Shown: positions 62,123 through 64,000 of the stretch, one piece after another
How the letters are laid out: the number at the start of each line of letters is the position of its first letter
How positions within the stretch are numbered: position 1 is the stretch's first letter
From: Stenotrophomonas bentonitica
Lineage (GTDB): Bacteria > Pseudomonadota > Gammaproteobacteria > Xanthomonadales > Xanthomonadaceae
Reading direction: 5' to 3'
NCBI RefSeq assembly: GCF_013185915.1
Contig: NZ_JAAZUH010000001.1
Coordinates: 1,178,001-1,242,000 of the forward strand
DNA length: 64,000 nt
The notes under the pieces: model-generated
Databases searched by the model: none
Told to the model about the DNA's origin: nothing
Seen by the model: only the letters and a program-made list of their open reading frames with translations
Program-made: the position numbers and the translations under genes

Positions 62123-63484
62123 ATGAAAATCGGCATCGACTTTGGTACCAGCAATTCCGCCGCCGCCGCCGTGGTCGAAGGCCGGGTCGTGCCGATCCGC
62201 TTCGGCGAGGCAGAACAGTTCCGCACCACGGTGTACTTCCCCGAGGTGATGCGCGACCCCAACGACTTCGAACTGACCCCGGCGCTGGAGCATGAGCTGG
62301 CGCGGTTGATCGATGCGGCCGCGCGCGATGCACGCGCGGCCGGGCAGGAACGCGCGCCGGACGCGCTGCGCCGCGAAGCGCTGCGCGTGGTGCGCCGGCA
62401 GTGGATGGAAGAGCAGATGCGGGCGCCGCTGACCTCGACCAAGCTGCTGCAGAACGCGGTGTACGGCGACGAGGCGCTGGAAGCCTACTTCGAGGAGAAC
62501 GAAGGCAACCTGGTGCAGAGCCCGAAGTCGATGCTGGGCTACAACCTGCACCCGCGCGCGCGCCAGACCATCACCGGCATCGCCACCCACATCCTCGAAC
62601 ACATCCGGCTGACCGCGTCGCGGCAGCTGGACGCGCCGGTGCGCACCGCCACGCTCGGGCGCCCGGTGCAGTTCCGCAGTTCGATCGGCGCGGCGGGCAA
62701 CGACCAGGCGCTGGAGATCCTGCATACCGCCGCTATCGCCGCCGGTTTCGACAGCGTGGATTTCCTGGAAGAGCCGGCCGCAGCGGCCATGCACTACCAC
62801 GCCGAGAGCGCGCAGGAACACGATACGGTAGTGGTGGACATCGGCGGCGGTACCACCGACGTGGCGCATGCCCGCGTGGGCGGCACGCAGGCGCCGAAGA
62901 TCCACCGCGCATGGGGTATCGCGCGCGGCGGTACCGATATCGACCTGGCGCTGAGCCTGGGCGCGTACATGCCGCTGTTCGGCCGTGGCAGCAGCCGCGT
63001 GCCGGCGCACCACTATGTGGAAGCGGCGATGGTGCAGGACATGACCCGCCAGCGCGATTTCCGCCAGCACGCCTACCGCGACGTGGACGCGCCGTGGGGC
63101 AAGCGCCTGCAGGCACTGCAGGACACCGGCAACACCGCGCGCCTGTACCGCGAAGTGGAGCGCTGCAAGATCGCGCTCAGCAGCGACGCGCAGCATGCCA
63201 GCGCGCTGGACTTCATCGAACGCGACCTCGGCGTGGCGGTGGAGCGCGCGCGCCTGGAGGGGGCCGCCGGCCAGTATTTGGGCGAGCTCACCGGCCTGCT
63301 GGAACAGGTCCGGGCGGACATCGGCCATGACCCGGCCGCGGTCTTCCTCACCGGCGGCATGTCGCGCGCCGGCTACCTGCAGCAGGCGGTGGCCGCAGCT
63401 TTCCCGGGGTCGACCCTGGTTCGCGGCAATCCCTCGTTCGGCGTGGTCCACGGGCTGGCCTGGGCGGCTGCAGCCAACGCCTGA
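62123..63484 (+). CDS. Hsp70-family protein, YegD-like
   Basis: A 453-residue actin-fold ATPase with the Hsp70 phosphate-1 motif GIDFGTSNSAAA (about 4-15), phosphate-2 VVVDIGGGTTDVAHA and adenosine motif FLTGGMSRAGYLQ. It lacks the beta-sandwich substrate domain and lid of DnaK, as E. coli YegD does. Chaperone role and partners are unknown. ATG 62123 begins the conserved N-terminus. Divergent from yjdM with a 117-base gap; ends before an inverted repeat. Confidence 0.88.
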   Translation: MKIGIDFGTSNSAAAAVVEGRVVPIRFGEAEQFRTTVYFPEVMRDPNDFELTPALEHELARLIDAAARDARAAGQERAPDALRREALRVVRRQWMEEQMRAPLTSTKLLQNAVYGDEALEAYFEENEGNLVQSPKSMLGYNLHPRARQTITGIATHILEHIRLTASRQLDAPVRTATLGRPVQFRSSIGAAGNDQALEILHTAAIAAGFDSVDFLEEPAAAAMHYHAESAQEHDTVVVDIGGGTTDVAHARVGGTQAPKIHRAWGIARGGTDIDLALSLGAYMPLFGRGSSRVPAHHYVEAAMVQDMTRQRDFRQHAYRDVDAPWGKRLQALQDTGNTARLYREVERCKIALSSDAQHASALDFIERDLGVAVERARLEGAAGQYLGELTGLLEQVRADIGHDPAAVFLTGGMSRAGYLQQAVAAAFPGSTLVRGNPSFGVVHGLAWAAAANA

Positions 63485-63507
63485 AACCCTTGCGCGGCAA
63501 GGGTTTC
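63483..63507 (+). terminator. Hairpin after the YegD-like gene
   Basis: Perfect 10-bp arms GAAACCCTTG (63483-63492) / CAAGGGTTTC (63498-63507), loop CGCGG, overlapping the last base of the TGA. No T-run follows. Confidence 0.55.
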
Positions 63508-63682
63508 CAGCCGTGGAACCCGCGCATTAACAAAACGTTACGCCGAAAGCGCTATCATCTTTCGGCTTCGCTGCGCAATGCGCATGTCGTCTCCAGCCTC
63601 GTAGAGGCCATCATCCCCGCCGATGTTGGTGCCATGGACCTGTCCGTGGCGTCGGGATCGTCTTTCGCCAGGAGAAACTGGA

Positions 63683-64000
63683 TTGGGCGCATCCGCCGAG
63701 CCGGACACCATCGACTGCCGCCGCTGCGACGCGGTGTGCTGTCGGCTGTCGGTAACGGTGATGCCCGACGACGCGGTGCCGGCCTACCTGCTGGACACCG
63801 ATGAAGCTGGCCGTACCGTGATGGCACGCAACGACGAAGGTTGGTGCGCTGCGATCGACCCCTATCACCTGCGCTGCACGATCTATTCGCAGCGCCCCGC
63901 GATCTGCCGCCAGTTTTCGATGGGCGGCGATGACTGCCGCACCGTGCGGCAGGACTACCGTCGGCAGCAGCATGATGCGTCGACGTTTTTTCCCACGTAG
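63683..64000 (+). CDS. YkgJ-family cysteine cluster protein
   Basis: A 105-residue protein of the YkgJ/UPF0153 group, which binds zinc or iron through scattered cysteines: IDCRRCDAVCC (about 10-20), WCAAIDPYHLRCTIYSQRP, ICRQF and DDCRTV. Start is TTG at 63683, supported by AGGAG at 63670-63674 with an 8-base gap; upstream in-frame starts would add non-conserved residues. The TAG stop uses the last three bases of the window, so the gene is complete. Confidence 0.85.
   Translation: MGASAEPDTIDCRRCDAVCCRLSVTVMPDDAVPAYLLDTDEAGRTVMARNDEGWCAAIDPYHLRCTIYSQRPAICRQFSMGGDDCRTVRQDYRRQQHDASTFFPT

Overview
The window is chromosomal DNA of a high-GC gammaproteobacterium of the Xanthomonadaceae, most probably Stenotrophomonas or a close relative. 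The evidence is the gene content (leuS-lptE-holA-nadD-rsfS-rlmH, an mprF/virJ pair, a short RnfB, a FecR/CHASE2-GGDEF pair, a large TonB-dependent receptor) and several short GTAG-headed palindromes of the SMAG/REP type known from Stenotrophomonas. Genus is an inference; no rRNA gene is present.

Layout. 1-6.2 kb: edge of maf, a SIMPL-domain protein, tonB, a TonB-dependent receptor, then a repeat-rich stretch around a SymE-like gene and a tRNA-Asn. 6.3-12.5 kb: the leftward housekeeping run leuS-lptE-holA-nadD-rsfS-rlmH. 12.7-22.3 kb: a DUF998 membrane protein, a CnoX-type thioredoxin, the coupled FecR/LysM and CHASE2-GGDEF genes, a DUF4442 thioesterase, an unknown protein, a DUF502 membrane protein and a DUF885 peptidase.

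22.36-50.11 kb, all leftward: an essentially complete type III secretion system of the Inv-Mxi-Spa (Salmonella SPI-1) family. In transcription order it reads invF-like regulator, sctC, sctW, sctV, InvB-like chaperone, sctN, sctO, sctP, sctQ, sctR, sctS, sctT, sctU, sicA-like chaperone, sctE, sctB, two tandem sctA genes, a 920-residue unknown protein in the slot where Salmonella has sipA, iacP-like, iagB-like, a 289-residue unknown gene, a decayed second iagB 3' end, then sctD, sctF, sctI, sctJ, sctK, sctL and a 99-residue gene in the orgC position. This is the SPI-1 gene order almost gene for gene. Many junctions are 4-base ATGA or GTGA overlaps. SPI-1-type systems are already known in the family from Xanthomonas albilineans, so the system class is not new. 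The unknown 920- and 289-residue proteins (which share an N-terminal domain with four aligned cysteines), the duplicated tip gene and the iagB remnant are the parts that look new.

50.2-64 kb: ordinary chromosome again: a VOC protein, a DUF2147 protein, metG, a HAD hydrolase overlapping rnfB, ridA, convergent mprF and virJ/acvB (lysyl-phosphatidylglycerol synthesis and probable turnover), small membrane and metal-binding proteins, an HD hydrolase, a transglutaminase-like/TPR lipid-or-surface protein, yjdM, a YegD-like Hsp70 and a YkgJ cysteine-cluster protein that ends at the last base.

How it fits together: the T3SS cluster encodes needle, export apparatus, sorting platform, ATPase, translocon, tip, chaperones and regulator, so it could work as a self-contained injectisome for a eukaryotic host. 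No integrase, attachment site or IS element is visible at either edge.
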